This document shows positions 29,740 through 38,310 of a DNA stretch of 41,096 nucleotides, piece by piece. The notes beneath the pieces are model-generated. The model had not been told where the DNA came from, searched no databases, and saw only the letters and a program-made list of their open reading frames with translations. The position numbers and the translations under genes are program-made. The stretch's first letter is position 1, and each line of letters starts with the position of its first letter. Source of the stretch: Clostridiales bacterium (lineage in GTDB: Bacteria; Bacillota; Clostridia; Lachnospirales; WQUN01); assembly GCA_031270945.1 (NCBI GenBank), contig JAISWZ010000603.1:1-41096 (forward strand), given 5' to 3'.

Positions 29740-31299
29740 ATGAAAAAAATGTGCTTTAGATTTATCGCTTTGCTAGCCGCGCTTGTATTTTGCGCGTCGT
29801 GTTCAGGGAAGGCCGCTAGCACGCCAGCCCCCGCAAGTTCCGGAGATGCCGCTCCTGCACAAAACGCGCCTGCTCAAGAAGCTCCGCCTGCAGCGCCAGC
29901 CGCTGCGACAAAGCTGGTTATGGCTTTCCCGACCTGGACCGGAGCGCCGCCTGACACGGCAACAGTGCAAAAAGCCATGAGCGATTACCTGAAAGAAAAG
30001 CTTGGAGTGGAGATTGAGCTTCAAATCTCCGACGCAGGATCGTTTAGCCAAAACATGACCCTGGCTCTCTCAAGCGGAGAGCAGATTGACATCATGAGCA
30101 CTTTGATGGCAGGGTATGGCAACCTGGTTTCGCAAGGCTACTTGCTGGACTTGGAAGAAGACGGCTTGTTCGGGTCATATGGGCAAGGCGTGATTGAAGC
30201 GATGGGCGATCCAGGCTTTGTTGACGCTTGCCGAGTCAACGGCATTCTCTACGGCTTGCCTAACAACCGCGATCTGGCTCAAGGGCGCGGATGCGTCTCA
30301 ATAGGAACTGAGTACCTGGACGCCATAGGGTACAAGGCGCCTGATAACGCGCCAGAAATAATCCCAATAACCCAAGCCGAAGTGGAAGAGCTTTGGGCAA
30401 AGCTTCATGAGGCGTTCCCGGACAAGGAAACCTATCGTCCTGTAGCAGGAAGCATCCAGCAGTACACCGACATTGACTTCCTTGGCGGCTCCGCTTTCGG
30501 AGTTTTGCTTGACTACGGCAAGGAGCTCAAAGTTGTCAACCTTTTTGAATCTGCCCCTTATCGCGAATACTGCGACATGATTTACGGCTACAACCAGAAG
30601 GGCTACATAAGCCCAGACGCGGCAACAGACACAACTGACGTCCTCAGCCTGACAGCTGCTGGAGTTCTCGTGGGCTACACCACTGGCGGAAAGCCAGGAA
30701 GCAAGCAGCAGGAAAGCAATGGCGCCGCTCGCGACATGACCATCCTTCAGACCAAGGGCGATCTGGTTGCCTCTACATCTGTAGCTGGAATGCCTTGGGC
30801 GATCCCGATAACAACAATAGACAAAGTGGCCGCCATGAAGACCCTGAACGAGTTTTATGTTGATCCAGAGCTTGCGAACATGCTGGCATACGGCATAAAA
30901 GACGTGCACTACAGAGTCCTTGACAGCGGGCTGGCTGACTATCCTGAAGGAAAAGACGCAACAAGCAACGGCTTTGGCACCCTCCCATGGCTTGTCATGA
31001 ACCAGTTCAACTGCTACGTCTGGAATGGCGCGGATCCTGATCTTTGGAACAACATGCGCAAGTTCAACCAAGAGGCGAACAAGTCCAAAGCGTCAGGCTT
31101 CGCTTTTGACACAGCGCCTGTGGCAACCGAGCTGACCGCTGTCCAGAACGTGTACACGGAATACCAAGCGAGCGTAGAGTACGGATTTGTTGATCCAGCC
31201 ATCGGCATACCGGAAATGAACAAGAAAATGATGGACGCGGGTCTGCAGAAGATCATTGACGAAAAGCAAAGGCAGCTGGACATCTGGGCCGCTAATTGA
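29740..31299 (+). CDS. sugar ABC transporter substrate-binding lipoprotein (LplA-like)
   Basis: 519 residues. Lipoprotein signal ending FCASC (Cys 21), then a Pro/Ala-rich tether (about 25-60). The mature part begins LVMAFPTWTGAPPDTATVQK and shows the family-1 binding protein pattern (LGVEIELQISDAGSFSQNM; SSGEQIDIMST), matching LplA/YtcQ-type proteins that deliver oligosaccharides. Start ATG 29740 has GGAGG nine bases upstream. Head of the operon with two permeases; no ATPase gene is present, which is normal for this class because MsmX-like shared ATPases serve several importers. Probably activated by the divergent YesM/YesN pair. Substrate unknown; genes nearby suggest a plant or uronic oligosaccharide. 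Confidence 0.92.
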   Translation: MKKMCFRFIALLAALVFCASCSGKAASTPAPASSGDAAPAQNAPAQEAPPAAPAAATKLVMAFPTWTGAPPDTATVQKAMSDYLKEKLGVEIELQISDAGSFSQNMTLALSSGEQIDIMSTLMAGYGNLVSQGYLLDLEEDGLFGSYGQGVIEAMGDPGFVDACRVNGILYGLPNNRDLAQGRGCVSIGTEYLDAIGYKAPDNAPEIIPITQAEVEELWAKLHEAFPDKETYRPVAGSIQQYTDIDFLGGSAFGVLLDYGKELKVVNLFESAPYREYCDMIYGYNQKGYISPDAATDTTDVLSLTAAGVLVGYTTGGKPGSKQQESNGAARDMTILQTKGDLVASTSVAGMPWAIPITTIDKVAAMKTLNEFYVDPELANMLAYGIKDVHYRVLDSGLADYPEGKDATSNGFGTLPWLVMNQFNCYVWNGADPDLWNNMRKFNQEANKSKASGFAFDTAPVATELTAVQNVYTEYQASVEYGFVDPAIGIPEMNKKMMDAGLQKIIDEKQRQLDIWAAN

Positions 31300-31333
31300 T
31301 TTTTGATTTTTGTTTTTTTGTTTTTTTAAAGCA

Positions 31334-31370
31334 AAAGGCAAAAGCCGGGCAAAGCCCGGCTTTTGCCTTT
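31334..31370 (+). other. intercistronic hairpin between binding protein and permease
   Basis: Perfect 17-bp stem AAAGGCAAAAGCCGGGC with an AAA loop, followed by AGACAAGGAG and no T-run, preceded by a short T-rich stretch. It probably acts as a partial terminator or 3'-end stabiliser giving more binding protein than permease. Confidence 0.7.
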
Positions 31371-31386
31371 AGACAAGGAGTTAGCC

Positions 31387-32298
31387 ATGCGCCAAAAAAG
31401 CAAGTTCTTGCGATTCATTCCCGTTTACGTGATGATGCTGCCAGGCCTGGCCTATCTATTCATAAACAACTACATGCCTCTGCCTGGGCTTGTGCTGGCG
31501 TTCAAGAAATATGACGCCAGGAAGGGCATATACGGAAGCGACTGGCTTGGCTTCCAGAACTTCTTGTACCTGTTCAAGACTTCTGACGCCTGGGTCATTA
31601 CGAGAAACACCATCCTCTACAACCTGGCCTTCATCGTCGTGAATACCGTCTTTGCAATCGCCGTGGCGATCATCCTTTGCGAGCTGGCGGGAAGAGCCAA
31701 GAAGTTCTACCAAAGCGCGATCCTCCTGCCCAACCTTATCTCATCGGTTATAGTTGGGTACCTGGTCTTCGCGTTCCTAAGCGCAAAAAATGGCTTCGTC
31801 AACAATACGATTCTGCCGTTTTTCGGAAAAGAGGCCATCGCTTGGTACAGCGAGGCCAAATACTGGCCATTTATACTGATTATCGTAAGCGCTTGGAAAA
31901 GCGTCGGCTACAACTGCATCATATACTTGGCCGCAATCCTTGGGATTGACCATGGCATCTACGAGTCCGCCAGAATAGACGGAGCTTCAAAATGGCAGCA
32001 AATCACGCAGATAACCCTGCCTCTTTTGCGGCCTACTGTCATAATGCTTACCCTCATGGCTGTCGGGCGAATGTTTTACTCGGATTTCGGCTTGTTCTAC
32101 CAAACCCCCATGAACCAGGGCGCGCTGTACTCGACTACAAACACCATTGACACCTATGTGTACCGAGGCTTGCTTCAGCTAGGCAACATCTCCATGTCAG
32201 CCGCCGCCGGCTTCTACCAGTCGATTGTCGGATTCATCCTTGTGCTTGGCGCCAACATGCTGGTGCGCAGGATTGACAAAGACAGCGCTCTGATTTAG
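31387..32298 (+). CDS. ABC transporter permease (LplB-like)
   Basis: 303 residues with six membrane segments. MRQKSKFLRFIPVYVMMLPG is the typical start; NTILYNLAFIVVNTVFAIAV and the EAA-type loop YESARIDGASKWQQITQITL (ATPase contact) identify the sugar-permease family. Start ATG 31387 has AAGGAG. Second gene of the importer operon. Confidence 0.93.
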   Translation: MRQKSKFLRFIPVYVMMLPGLAYLFINNYMPLPGLVLAFKKYDARKGIYGSDWLGFQNFLYLFKTSDAWVITRNTILYNLAFIVVNTVFAIAVAIILCELAGRAKKFYQSAILLPNLISSVIVGYLVFAFLSAKNGFVNNTILPFFGKEAIAWYSEAKYWPFILIIVSAWKSVGYNCIIYLAAILGIDHGIYESARIDGASKWQQITQITLPLLRPTVIMLTLMAVGRMFYSDFGLFYQTPMNQGALYSTTNTIDTYVYRGLLQLGNISMSAAAGFYQSIVGFILVLGANMLVRRIDKDSALI

Positions 32299-32319
32299 AT
32301 AAAAAAAGGGGGGCTTGCT

Positions 32320-33219
32320 ATGGCTTCGAGGGAAGACAAGATTTTCGGGATCCTGGGCCACATGGTTATGATTGCGCTATCTGTCTGTGCCCTGGTTCCC
32401 ATCATTTTGATGCTCATATCCTCATTCACGGACAATGGGGCGCTGCTTAGAAACGGATACTCCTTTTTCCCTGAGCAATGGAGCCTAGGGGCATATGAAT
32501 GGGTATTCCAGTCAAACAGCGGAACCGTTCTCAGAGCTTATGGCGTCTCATTTGCGCTGACCGCTTCCGGGACAGCGGCAAGCCTTGTTATCACAACATT
32601 GCTCGCTTACGGCTTGGCGAAGAAAGATCTGCCGTTCAAAGGCTTTATCACGTTTTTCGTATTTTTCACCATGCTATTTAACGGAGGGCTTGTCCCGTCC
32701 TACATCAACTACACAACTGTTTTTCATGTGAAAGACACCTTCTTCGGGCTCCTGGTGCCTGGCTTGCTCATGAGCGCGTTTAGCGCCTTGCTGATGAAGA
32801 GCTATTTTGTCACAAGCGTCCCAGGAGAGATCTTGGACGCCGCCTTTATAGACGGGGCAGGGGAGTTCACCACAATGCTCCGCATAGCCGTTCCCATGGC
32901 AAAGCCCATCATAGCCACAATAGGCATGTTTACTGGCATAGCTTACTGGAACGACTGGAATAACGGCTTCATCTACCTGGTGAAGAGAACCGATCTCTAC
33001 AGCATCCAAAACCTGCTGAACCGCCTTATGACAAACATTCAAGCGCTGGTGCAAAACGCTTCAAACGTCGCAAACGCCGCGGAAGGGCTGGCTCAAATCC
33101 CGACTGTCACAGTGAGAATGGCCATGGCAACGCTTGGAGTGCTTCCGATAGTGCTGGTGTATCCCTTTATCCAAAGCAACTTTGTCAAAGGCATCACTCT
33201 GGGAGGCGTCAAAGGCTGA
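32320..33219 (+). CDS. ABC transporter permease (LplC-like)
   Basis: 299 residues, six membrane segments. FAFVFF-like segments, VPGEILDAAFIDGAGEF as the EAA loop, and the ending FIQSNFVKGITLGGVKG are typical of the second permease of LplBC/YtcP importers. AGGGGGG precedes ATG 32320, 21 bases after the LplB-like stop. Last gene of the importer operon. Confidence 0.93.
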   Translation: MASREDKIFGILGHMVMIALSVCALVPIILMLISSFTDNGALLRNGYSFFPEQWSLGAYEWVFQSNSGTVLRAYGVSFALTASGTAASLVITTLLAYGLAKKDLPFKGFITFFVFFTMLFNGGLVPSYINYTTVFHVKDTFFGLLVPGLLMSAFSALLMKSYFVTSVPGEILDAAFIDGAGEFTTMLRIAVPMAKPIIATIGMFTGIAYWNDWNNGFIYLVKRTDLYSIQNLLNRLMTNIQALVQNASNVANAAEGLAQIPTVTVRMAMATLGVLPIVLVYPFIQSNFVKGITLGGVKG

Positions 33220-33230
33220 TTGCAACGCCA

Positions 33231-33264
33231 AAAAGTCCTGCAAGCTTGCGCTTGCGGGACTTTT
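33231..33264 (+). terminator. intrinsic terminator of the importer operon
   Basis: AAAAGTCCTGCAAGC, loop TTGC, GCTTGCGGGACTTTT with one G-U pair, then T-run. Can also act on the convergent gene. Confidence 0.87.
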
Positions 33265-33374
33265 TTTATTTTTTATTTTTTATTTTTTGTTTTTTAATTT
33301 TTTTATTTTTTGTTTTTGTTTTTTAGTTTTTTATATTTTTTTGTTTTTTGCTTTTTATTTTTATTTTTTTATTT
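33265..33374 (+). repeat. T-rich low-complexity tract after terminator
   Basis: About 110 bases, nearly all T with some A and G, the longest of these tracts. The stop codon of the convergent hydrolase gene (33369-33371) is embedded in its end. Confidence 0.7.
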
Positions 33375-34982
33375 CGCCTTCACCAGCAGAATGGCATCCT
33401 GCTCCCACGGCTTCGCAGGTGCGAACCAGGTTCCGTTGTCGGGCTCGATAGAGTCTGATATAAGCGTCCGCTCTCCTGTCGCTGGGTTGATCCATTGCGC
33501 GGTGTAACTGGGCTTTGTTAAAGTCTTTAGTCCCAGAGGATAGCGGTTGGTTTCCGCGAAATACGCCACAACAGTATCCATCTCAGGATCCGCTGAAACG
33601 CTGGGCATGAATAGCGCCGCGAAGTCGCCGTCATCAAATGTGATGGAGAATGGATCCTTGCTTTTCGCGAAGCACTGCTGAGACAGCGGCGTGAGCTTGC
33701 TCCAGTCCACGCTTTCATAAAAGTCGCGCATTGCCGCCATCTGGTCTGCTCCAGGAAAATCTATGGCCTTGTGCCAAGGCGGGAAGCTTCCGAATCCTAT
33801 GCTTGGCGCTCCTGGCTTCGGCTCGTCCCATTGGAAGTGCCACATTCCCTGAGCGGCGTAGGTGTAGCCGCAAGCCCCGTTCTGGATGGCCAGGTACGCG
33901 ACCCTTCTAAGCATTTCAGGAGTGGCTCTGCGGCGCCCGTTTGGCTCAAGGGTCAAAACCTGCTCGTACATGGACTCTCCTTCGATAAACGGCTTCGAGT
34001 CATGAAGCGCCCGATGGGCGCGGTATGGCCTTGCGTCGATAGGATAATCCCCATGCCCCGCTTGGTTCAGCGTGAAGTCAAACCAGCTCTCGTTCTGGTA
34101 ATAGCTTGGGAATGGCCGCTCGTTTGTGTAGTGCGCTGTCTGCAAATGCCCGTAGCTGTCCAGCTCTTCCACTTTCAAAGCGATGCCTCGCCAAAAGTTC
34201 ACGAGGGTTTCTTGCGTCTCCTTGCCGTATCCTCCAACTTCCCCTGCCAGAGTCCATATCATGGGATAGGCGCCGTATCTGGCAACCAGGTACTTGGCAA
34301 CGCTTTCATACCATTCTTTCGCGTCCGGGGCGAAAGCGGAGTAAAACCAGCTGAATCCCGCCGCTATGGCAAAGCCCTTCGAAGCCAGATACCCCATCTT
34401 CTTGTCGAGGTTTTCCTGGAACAGCGCTATGTCAGGAATGAGCCCATTCTCGCTTCTCACGAAAAACTCCGGCGTTTCCTGGCCAGGCATGCGCATGGCT
34501 TCGCAGTGGAAGTTGCACTGGTAGACGTTGAACTTTTGCTCTGCCCGCTTATCCACGATAGCCGCGAATTGGTTGCGAAAGCGAGGATCGTTGCTTTCGC
34601 CCCATTTCTCTCCTATAGCGAAATGCCAGTGCGTGTCCCCCAGCCAGAAAAATGGGGCATTGTCAGCATGGCATAGATAGCGCCCCTTGGGCCCCACTTT
34701 CAAGAACCCGTGGCGATACATTGGAAGCTCTCCGGAATACGGAACGCATGTTATTTCGCCTTGGGTTTTTACGCCAGGCCCACTGGCCTTCCATTGCCAA
34801 ACTCCAAGCTCTGTCGGCGCGAACCGAATCAGAAAGTCATCGCTTCCATCCCAGAAAGCGTCCCTTTTAATCACTTTGCCAGACGGAGAGACGAACTCCG
34901 ATGTTATGCCGCAATCATATGTTCTTGGCGCGTCCGCGCTCTTTAGCGCGATCTCTCCGCAAACCCACCGCTCAAGCTTCAT
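33369..34982 (-). CDS. apiosidase-like glycoside hydrolase (DUF5060 + DUF4038), cytoplasmic
   Basis: 537 residues, no signal peptide. Domain order: DUF5060-type beta domain (about 1-75, ending LGVWQWKASGPG); DUF4038 'apiosidase-like' catalytic barrel (about 90-420) with HGFLKVGPKGRYL, FFWLGDTHWHFA, FNVYQCNFHCE and acidic candidates Glu 248 in TLAGEVGGYG and Glu 334/336 in FIEGESMYE; then a C-terminal beta domain (about 450-537). The catalytic domain is named for GH140 apiosidases that cut apiose from rhamnogalacturonan II, but the family is broad and the substrate could differ. The start ATG 34982 has a G-rich site (GGGGGTG) upstream; a frame ATG at 35003 has none. Being cytoplasmic and next to an ABC importer, it likely acts on imported oligosaccharides. 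Confidence 0.8.
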   Translation of the reverse strand: MKLERWVCGEIALKSADAPRTYDCGITSEFVSPSGKVIKRDAFWDGSDDFLIRFAPTELGVWQWKASGPGVKTQGEITCVPYSGELPMYRHGFLKVGPKGRYLCHADNAPFFWLGDTHWHFAIGEKWGESNDPRFRNQFAAIVDKRAEQKFNVYQCNFHCEAMRMPGQETPEFFVRSENGLIPDIALFQENLDKKMGYLASKGFAIAAGFSWFYSAFAPDAKEWYESVAKYLVARYGAYPMIWTLAGEVGGYGKETQETLVNFWRGIALKVEELDSYGHLQTAHYTNERPFPSYYQNESWFDFTLNQAGHGDYPIDARPYRAHRALHDSKPFIEGESMYEQVLTLEPNGRRRATPEMLRRVAYLAIQNGACGYTYAAQGMWHFQWDEPKPGAPSIGFGSFPPWHKAIDFPGADQMAAMRDFYESVDWSKLTPLSQQCFAKSKDPFSITFDDGDFAALFMPSVSADPEMDTVVAYFAETNRYPLGLKTLTKPSYTAQWINPATGERTLISDSIEPDNGTWFAPAKPWEQDAILLVKAK

Positions 34983-35160
34983 GTTTTCACCCCCAAAGTT
35001 CATGGGCGAAAGGTTGTCCGCCCAGGTTAGCTTAGCTTAGCATGAATGGCGAGCTCGATTCAACCGGATTAGCGAAGGGAAGCACTAGAGAGCAAATTAA
35101 GGGCACAAGAGGGCAAAGGCAGGTCTTTAGATGCAAGGGCAAATGTGCAAAAAGCATTAA

Positions 35161-35175
35161 ATTCCATGGTGGAAT
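35161..35175. promoter_or_regulatory. possible operator dyad
   Basis: ATTCCA TGG TGGAAT, a 6+6 inverted repeat in the divergent gap between the hydrolase gene and the OmpR-type regulator. ATTCCA recurs near 35205. Could be a regulator site, but the pattern is short. Confidence 0.25.
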
Positions 35176-35246
35176 AAAGAAATTAATGGCAGGTGTTACC
35201 ATGCTATTCCAGCCACGCCTCTTTTTCTTTAAATTTCTTGCCTCGC

Positions 35247-35279
35247 CATGACAACTCCATGACAAGAGCGCGTTATAAT
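35247..35279 (+). promoter_or_regulatory. promoter with 11-bp-spaced direct repeats
   Basis: CATGACAA at 35247-35254 and again at 35258-35265, 11 bases apart, then TATAAT (35274-35279) with no good -35 box. Tandem repeats at 11-bp spacing in place of the -35 are the classic binding pattern of OmpR/PhoB-type regulators, so the first gene (such a regulator) may control itself. Confidence 0.55.
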
Positions 35280-35301
35280 AAGAGCAAGGGGGCAGACATG
35301 C

Positions 35302-35949
35302 ATGGCACATATCCTTGTGGTAGAAGATGATTGCGCTATCAACGAACTGATCGCCCGCAACCTTAAATTGGTCGGGCACTCATATTCCCAAGCGTTTGAT
35401 GGAGAAGAGGCTGTGCGGATGGCAAGCGTGAAGCAGACGGATCTAATTCTCCTTGACGTTATGCTCCCGGGCCTTGACGGGTTTGAAGTTATCAAAAAAA
35501 TCGCGCCCACGCCTGTCATCTTCTTAACCGCCAAAGCCGGACTGGAGCATAGGCTGCGCGGGCTTTCTTTGGGAGCGGACGACTATATCGCAAAGCCGTT
35601 TGAAATGCTTGAAATGCTGGCGCGTGTTGAGGCGGTTTTGCGGAGGACGAAAAAGAGCGCGAGCGCTTTTTCACTGGACAATGTAACAGTGGATTTATTA
35701 GGCAGGAAGGTGACAGCGGGAGGGGAAAACATTGAGCTGTCGCACCAGGAGTACGAGCTTCTGGAAGTCTTGATCGCAAACAGGAATATCGCCATGTCCC
35801 GCGAAAAGCTTCTTGAGCTCGCATGGGGGTATGACTACTTGGGGGAGAGCAGAACCGTTGACACTCACATCCAAAAGCTTCGGAGCAAGCTGGGATGGGA
35901 AAACCGGATTAAAACTGTATACAAATTGGGGTATAGGCTGGAGGTATAG
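35302..35949 (+). CDS. OmpR-family response regulator
   Basis: 215 residues. Receiver domain HILVVEDDCAINELIARN with phospho-acceptor Asp 52 in LLDVMLPGLDGFEV and KPFEM ending; C-terminal winged helix SREKLLELAWGYDY, SRTVDTHIQKLRSKLG. Start ATG 35302. Two bases before the histidine kinase start, so tightly coupled. Target genes probably include its own operon. Confidence 0.95.
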   Translation: MAHILVVEDDCAINELIARNLKLVGHSYSQAFDGEEAVRMASVKQTDLILLDVMLPGLDGFEVIKKIAPTPVIFLTAKAGLEHRLRGLSLGADDYIAKPFEMLEMLARVEAVLRRTKKSASAFSLDNVTVDLLGRKVTAGGENIELSHQEYELLEVLIANRNIAMSREKLLELAWGYDYLGESRTVDTHIQKLRSKLGWENRIKTVYKLGYRLEV

Positions 35950-35951
35950 CC

Positions 35952-37298
35952 ATGAGGTTTTGGCAGCGGGCTTTTTTCTCCATCTTGGCTCTTTTCGTTT
36001 CCTGTTTTTACATAAGCATCTTCTTGGCTGCGAGCTTTTCTTATCGCACAAGCCTAAACAGCGAACGGGAGCGAGCCTTTGGGGAAGCGCATTTCATAGC
36101 GGCCTCGCTTAAAAAAGAAATGTCTGGCAATATCTTTGGCGCATATGCCGACTACTACAAAAAACGTGGCATTTGCCTTGCCTTGTGGCGAAACGAAAGC
36201 TTTATCTATGGCAGCTTGCCGTGGCCCGCTTTAGAAAAATATGAGTCGGTTCCGGACAAGCAGACGGCAACAGTCACAAGTTATGAAGGCAAAAAGTACA
36301 TGCTTGTTGTCAGCGCGTTCCAAAGCGGCCTGGATGACTATACTCTTGTTTACGCGCATGACTTGCAGAGCTTCTCAAGCGAGCACAAATCGCTGTCCCG
36401 GTTCTTGTCGCTCTCTGGCGCCGCTATAGCCATTCTGCTGGCCGCAGGGCTTTACCTTATACTACGCCGCCTTTCCAAGCCGATAGAGCATCTGGATGAG
36501 GCGACCGGGCACATTTCAGCAGGCGATTATTCCAAGCGCTTGCCAGAGCAAGGCAATGACGAGCTTGCCGCTTTGGCCAGGCACTTTAACGTCATGACAG
36601 ACGAGATAGATCATAAGGTAATTGAATTGCAAGCCATAGCAGAGCAGAAGCAGCGCTTTGCAGACAACCTGGCCCATGAGCTTAGGACGCCGCTCACCGC
36701 TATTCACGGCTACGCCTGGTACCTTAAAAACGCCAACATAAATGAAGACGACAGGATATCCTCGATAGACTACATTATCTCAGAGACCAAAAGAATTGAA
36801 GAGATGACAAACAAGCTCCTGGATCTTGCGCTTATGAGAAATAACGCTCTGGAGCTTAAGCTCGTAAATGTTACGGAACTGCTCAACTCCGCAGCTGAAA
36901 AAATGCGCCCCAGACTTTTGGAAAAGGGGCTGCGGCTCGAAATGAGCAACCAAGCAACAGAACTTCGCGGTGACCAGGTATTGCTTGAAAGCCTCATCAT
37001 CAACCTTCTGGACAACGCCATTAAGGCAAGCAAGAACGACTCGGAATTGCGCCTGGCCGCCTTTTTAGAAAACGAGCGCACAGTGCTGGAGATAAGAGAC
37101 TTTGGAAAAGGCATGCCCTCTTGGCATCTCGAAAAGCTGACGGAGCCGTTTTATCGAATTGACAAGTCACGCTCAAGATCAGAAGGCGGGGCCGGGCTCG
37201 GGCTTTCCCTATGCAGCCAGATCGCCGAATTGCACAAGGCCCAGCTGGTTTTTTCTTCAGAAGAAGGAAAGGGCACTACGGTTAGAATCGTTTTTTAA
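35952..37298 (+). CDS. sensor histidine kinase (EnvZ/BaeS type)
   Basis: 448 residues. Membrane segment at about 8-28, an extracellular sensor of roughly 120 residues, second membrane segment at about 152-172, HAMP (173-226), HisKA with His 242 in NLAHELRTPLTAIHGYAWY, and HATPase with LLDNAIKASKND (N box), DFGKGMP and GAGLGLSLCSQIAELHKAQL (G boxes). GGAGGTAT upstream of ATG 35952. It phosphorylates the OmpR-type partner just upstream; the signal is unknown. Confidence 0.94.
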   Translation: MRFWQRAFFSILALFVSCFYISIFLAASFSYRTSLNSERERAFGEAHFIAASLKKEMSGNIFGAYADYYKKRGICLALWRNESFIYGSLPWPALEKYESVPDKQTATVTSYEGKKYMLVVSAFQSGLDDYTLVYAHDLQSFSSEHKSLSRFLSLSGAAIAILLAAGLYLILRRLSKPIEHLDEATGHISAGDYSKRLPEQGNDELAALARHFNVMTDEIDHKVIELQAIAEQKQRFADNLAHELRTPLTAIHGYAWYLKNANINEDDRISSIDYIISETKRIEEMTNKLLDLALMRNNALELKLVNVTELLNSAAEKMRPRLLEKGLRLEMSNQATELRGDQVLLESLIINLLDNAIKASKNDSELRLAAFLENERTVLEIRDFGKGMPSWHLEKLTEPFYRIDKSRSRSEGGAGLGLSLCSQIAELHKAQLVFSSEEGKGTTVRIVF

Positions 37299-37335
37299 GA
37301 AAAATTCAAAAAAGCAATCCAACGGAGGAATAGAC

Positions 37336-38118
37336 ATGAAAAAGAGTTTCATCAATAAAGGCATAGCATCATTTGCTATAGTTGCGATCCTCATCCTGGG
37401 AAGCGCCACAGCGCTGACCTTTGCCATGAACGCCTCTCAGTCGGCAGCTGACAGCGAGACGGCCAGCAACACAGTGGATTATGGAGAAGAGACAGACTAC
37501 TCGGTGCCTGAAAATCCGCCTTCTGCGGCTTTTGCTCCAAGCGTCTATCAGGGAGCGAGCACTAACGAGCTTATGCCCATTGACTTGACCCTTTCAAAAG
37601 CGGATGTGCCTCACCTGTTGGGCATGCTGTCTGAATCGGAATACTTGGCGGCATATGTTGATGATAAGATATCCTTGCGAGTCACCAAAGAAGCGGTGAT
37701 TCAGATAAGCGATGACAACGGCTCGACCTGGACAGACACTGACTCCGCTGAAGTGCCGCCAGAGGATTTTTCGCTCTGGCTCTACCAAAACGACCCGATC
37801 CCTGGATACTCCATGAGAGAACTGCAGGAGCGCTTGAAAAACGGGGCGGAAGTAAAGCATATCGTTTTGGGGCAAGGCAAGGAAATGTACTTTGTAATAG
37901 ATGAGCAGGGGGCTCAAATAGAACTCGTCCAACTCGAAAAACTGGTTTCCATCTTGGTGGACGGGCAGCGAGTGATGATTACGGCAGCAACGTTAGAGTA
38001 TTCAATTCCAGAGGATATTATTGGAGCATTCTACGACTTGCTCGATGACTGCGGCATCATAAACGCTAGGGGGTACTTTATAGACCTGATGAATGAGGAA
38101 GTCAATGCGATTCACTGA
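37336..38118 (+). CDS. exported or membrane-anchored protein of unknown function, in the two-component operon
   Basis: 260 residues. The N-terminus MKKSFINKGIASFAIVAI is a signal or anchor segment, followed by an acidic, Ser/Thr-rich stretch (about 35-75) and a domain with VTKEAVIQISDDNGSTWTDT and a helical end. Start ATG 37336 has GGAGG. It follows the histidine kinase by 37 bases with no terminator between, so it belongs to that operon, and may be its target or a sensor accessory. No family recognised. Confidence 0.75.
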   Translation: MKKSFINKGIASFAIVAILILGSATALTFAMNASQSAADSETASNTVDYGEETDYSVPENPPSAAFAPSVYQGASTNELMPIDLTLSKADVPHLLGMLSESEYLAAYVDDKISLRVTKEAVIQISDDNGSTWTDTDSAEVPPEDFSLWLYQNDPIPGYSMRELQERLKNGAEVKHIVLGQGKEMYFVIDEQGAQIELVQLEKLVSILVDGQRVMITAATLEYSIPEDIIGAFYDLLDDCGIINARGYFIDLMNEEVNAIH

Positions 38119-38264
38119 TTGCTTGTCCCTAAAAATTCAGTTAAGGCTTGAAAGCCAGGAAAAGCTTTGCAATACCGTTTAAGAACGTAAACCAAAATTC
38201 TGTTGCGCCCATTAGAGAGATCAAAGGCTGATCCCATGCAAATTGCTCTCGCTTGCCGATAAAC

Positions 38265-38296
38265 AAAAGGCCTGCAGACACAGGCCTTTTGCTTTT
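38265..38296. terminator. bidirectional terminator
   Basis: AAAAGGCCTG, loop CAGACA, CAGGCCTTTT, followed rightward by GCTTTTT and leftward by GTTTATC. It separates the rightward operon from the leftward serpin genes. Confidence 0.8.
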
Positions 38297-38310
38297 TCAA
38301 TCTCTTTATC

